The notes under the pieces were generated by a model. The model saw only the letters and a list, made by a program, of their open reading frames with translations. It was not told the DNA's origin and did no database searches. A stretch of DNA of 64,000 bases from Paraburkholderia panacisoli. GTDB lineage: Bacteria > Pseudomonadota > Gammaproteobacteria > Burkholderiales > Burkholderiaceae. Positions 62,656 through 64,000 of this stretch are shown here, piece after piece. Made by a program: the position numbers and the translations under genes. The stretch spans positions 235,299 to 299,298 of the forward strand of contig NZ_VTUZ01000008.1 in NCBI RefSeq assembly GCF_008369935.1, in the 5' to 3' direction. Each line of letters begins with the position of its first letter. Within the stretch, counting starts at the first letter, position 1.

Positions 62656-63827
62656 TGGCAGTGGTTCTGTTTCTTCTTTCGTGTCTCTCCCTGTTGATCT
62701 GGTGCGTGCTGCTGTTCGCGCGCGGTGGCTTCTGGCGCGCGCGTCCGGCTGCGCCGCTCACCGTCGCGCCGCGTGTGACGTGGCCCGCGGTGGCCGCCGT
62801 GGTGCCGGCCCGCAATGAAGTCGACGTGATCGGCGAGGCGGTCACGAGCCTGCTTCAGCAGAACTATCCGGGGGCATTCCACGTGATCGTCGTCGACGAC
62901 CACAGCACCGACGGCACCGCCGACGCCGCCCGCGCCGCCGCGTTGCAGCTGCAATGCCCGGACCGCCTGACGGTGCTGACCGCGAAGCCGCTGCCGCCGG
63001 GCTGGTCCGGCAAGGTGTGGGCGCAGTCGCAAGGCATCGAGGCGGTGCGCACGCTGGGCTTGCCCGCCGACTACCTGCTGCTGACCGACGCCGACATCGG
63101 CCATCCCGCCGACGCGCTCGTGCAACTGGTCGCCCGCGCGGACGTGGAAAAGCGCGACCTCGTCTCGCTGATGGTCCGTCTGCGTTGCGACTCGTTCTGG
63201 GAAAAGGCGCTGATTCCGGCTTTCGTGTTCTTCTTCGCGAAGCTGTACCCGTTCGCGTGGGTCAACAACCCGCGCAATCGCACCGCGGCGGCGGCGGGCG
63301 GCTGCATGCTGGTGCGGCGCAGCGCGCTCGAGGAAGCGGGCGGCATCGAGTCGATTCGCGCCGAGCTGATCGACGATTGCAGCCTCGCCGCGCGCATCAA
63401 GCATCGCGGCACCGGGCGTCATCCGATCCGGCTGGACGTGGCGGCGCGCAGCGTGTCGCTGCGTCCGTACGATAGCTGGCGTGAAATCTGGAACATGATC
63501 GCGCGCACCGCCTTTACGCAGCTGCATTATTCGCCGCTGCTGCTGGCGGGCACGCTGGCCGGCATGACGATCATCTATCTGATGCCGCCCGTTGCCGCGC
63601 TGCTGCTCGGTCCGTTGGGCTGGCCCGCATGGCTCGCGTGGGCGGCGATGTGCTGCGCCTATGCGCCGATGCTCCGCTACTACCGCCGCTCGCCGCTGTG
63701 GGCGCCGTTTCTGCCGCTGGTGGCGTTGTTCTATGTCGGCGCGACGTTCGCGTCGGCGGTGCGCTACTGGCGTGGCAAGGGCGGTCAGTGGAAGGCGCGC
63801 GTCCAGGCGCCCGTGCAGGAGCGTTGA
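62655..63827 (+). CDS. hpnB: Hopene-associated glycosyltransferase HpnB
   Basis: 390 residues. An N-terminal membrane helix (~3-22) precedes a GT-A domain (AVVPARNEVDVIGEAVTSLLQQNYPG; VVDDHSTDGTADAA; LTDADIGHP with the DxD-type metal motif; RAELIDDCSLAARIK). Three to four membrane helices end the protein. It may glycosylate or otherwise modify the hopanoid side chain; its exact reaction is not settled. It is coupled to hpnC. Confidence 0.9.
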   Translation: MAVVLFLLSCLSLLIWCVLLFARGGFWRARPAAPLTVAPRVTWPAVAAVVPARNEVDVIGEAVTSLLQQNYPGAFHVIVVDDHSTDGTADAARAAALQLQCPDRLTVLTAKPLPPGWSGKVWAQSQGIEAVRTLGLPADYLLLTDADIGHPADALVQLVARADVEKRDLVSLMVRLRCDSFWEKALIPAFVFFFAKLYPFAWVNNPRNRTAAAAGGCMLVRRSALEEAGGIESIRAELIDDCSLAARIKHRGTGRHPIRLDVAARSVSLRPYDSWREIWNMIARTAFTQLHYSPLLLAGTLAGMTIIYLMPPVAALLLGPLGWPAWLAWAAMCCAYAPMLRYYRRSPLWAPFLPLVALFYVGATFASAVRYWRGKGGQWKARVQAPVQER

Positions 63828-63941
63828 CGCGGCACGCATTGTTGAATGCAGACGAAAAAAAAGCGGCGCCTGGCGCCTAATGCCGTTCAGTTAAGGTTCT
63901 TCTTCAAGAATCGAACGGTGTAACGGTGAGGGCGAGATTTG

Positions 63942-63975
63942 ACGACCCGGTCGCATGTGCGGCCGGGTCGTTTTT
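63942..63975 (+). terminator. Rho-independent terminator downstream of hpnB
   Basis: ACGACCCGG, a 12-base loop, CCGGGTCGT then TTTT. It is about 115 bp after the hpnB stop and the only clear terminator there. Confidence 0.8.
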
Positions 63976-64000
63976 CATTGGGCAGCGACTTGAGGCGCTC

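Overview
The window is high-GC betaproteobacterial DNA that most resembles Paraburkholderia/Burkholderia. It carries the replication and partition locus of a secondary chromosome (chromosome-2 type), and a full hopanoid biosynthesis cluster fills the right end. The evidence for the origin is a plasmid-type initiator gene (31505-32887), divergent parA-parB (32980-34726), four palindromic parS-like sites (34047-35495), 19 copies of a 17-bp iteron upstream of the initiator gene, and an AT-rich block inside the iteron array. I assign the genus from protein recognition and synteny, not from a search.

Layout. 1-7134: a catabolic locus with a class V aminotransferase (cut by the window edge) divergent from a GntR regulator, then a LysR / CoA-transferase / HMG-CoA-lyase-like / MFS operon. 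7212-9563: a gutted HD hydrolase, a GlxA-type regulator and an SDR. 10239-15354: a five-gene chemotaxis-like operon with a membrane CheA-like kinase, an MCP signalling-domain protein, two CheX-like proteins and CheY. 15500-20720: a decayed zone with truncated efflux, two-component and ABC genes and an orphan flagellar-type promoter. It also holds a collagen-like lipoprotein and a TauD-type dioxygenase. 20699-26503: an outer-membrane barrel, a DUF1348 gene with TetR, YceI, and the threonine catabolic pair kbl-tdh with an XRE-cupin regulator.

26589-36179: the origin domain. It has a LexA-box small gene, a tyrosine-recombinase-like protein lacking most canonical catalytic residues, a KfrA-like coiled-coil protein, iterons, AT-rich block, initiator, parAB, parS sites and a hexanucleotide repeat. 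36180-48704: ArsC, a sulfonate-type binding protein, a gluconate permease, an ECF sigma/anti-sigma pair, a 43-residue secreted peptide, an FMN reductase, a hybrid kinase and a CheY-CheC-diguanylate cyclase operon. 49026-63827: hopanoid genes hpnD, hpnE, shc, hpnG, an MlaA-like lipoprotein, hpnN, hpnM, hpnH, ispH, hpnC and hpnB. Together they cover squalene formation, cyclisation, side-chain extension and probable export.

The most unusual structure is the iteron family. Besides the 19 copies at the origin there are nine near-canonical copies and a ten-copy variant array (partly a strict 39-bp period) up to 20 kb to the left. All left copies are in one orientation and all origin copies in the other, so they face each other across about 28.2-29.8 kb.
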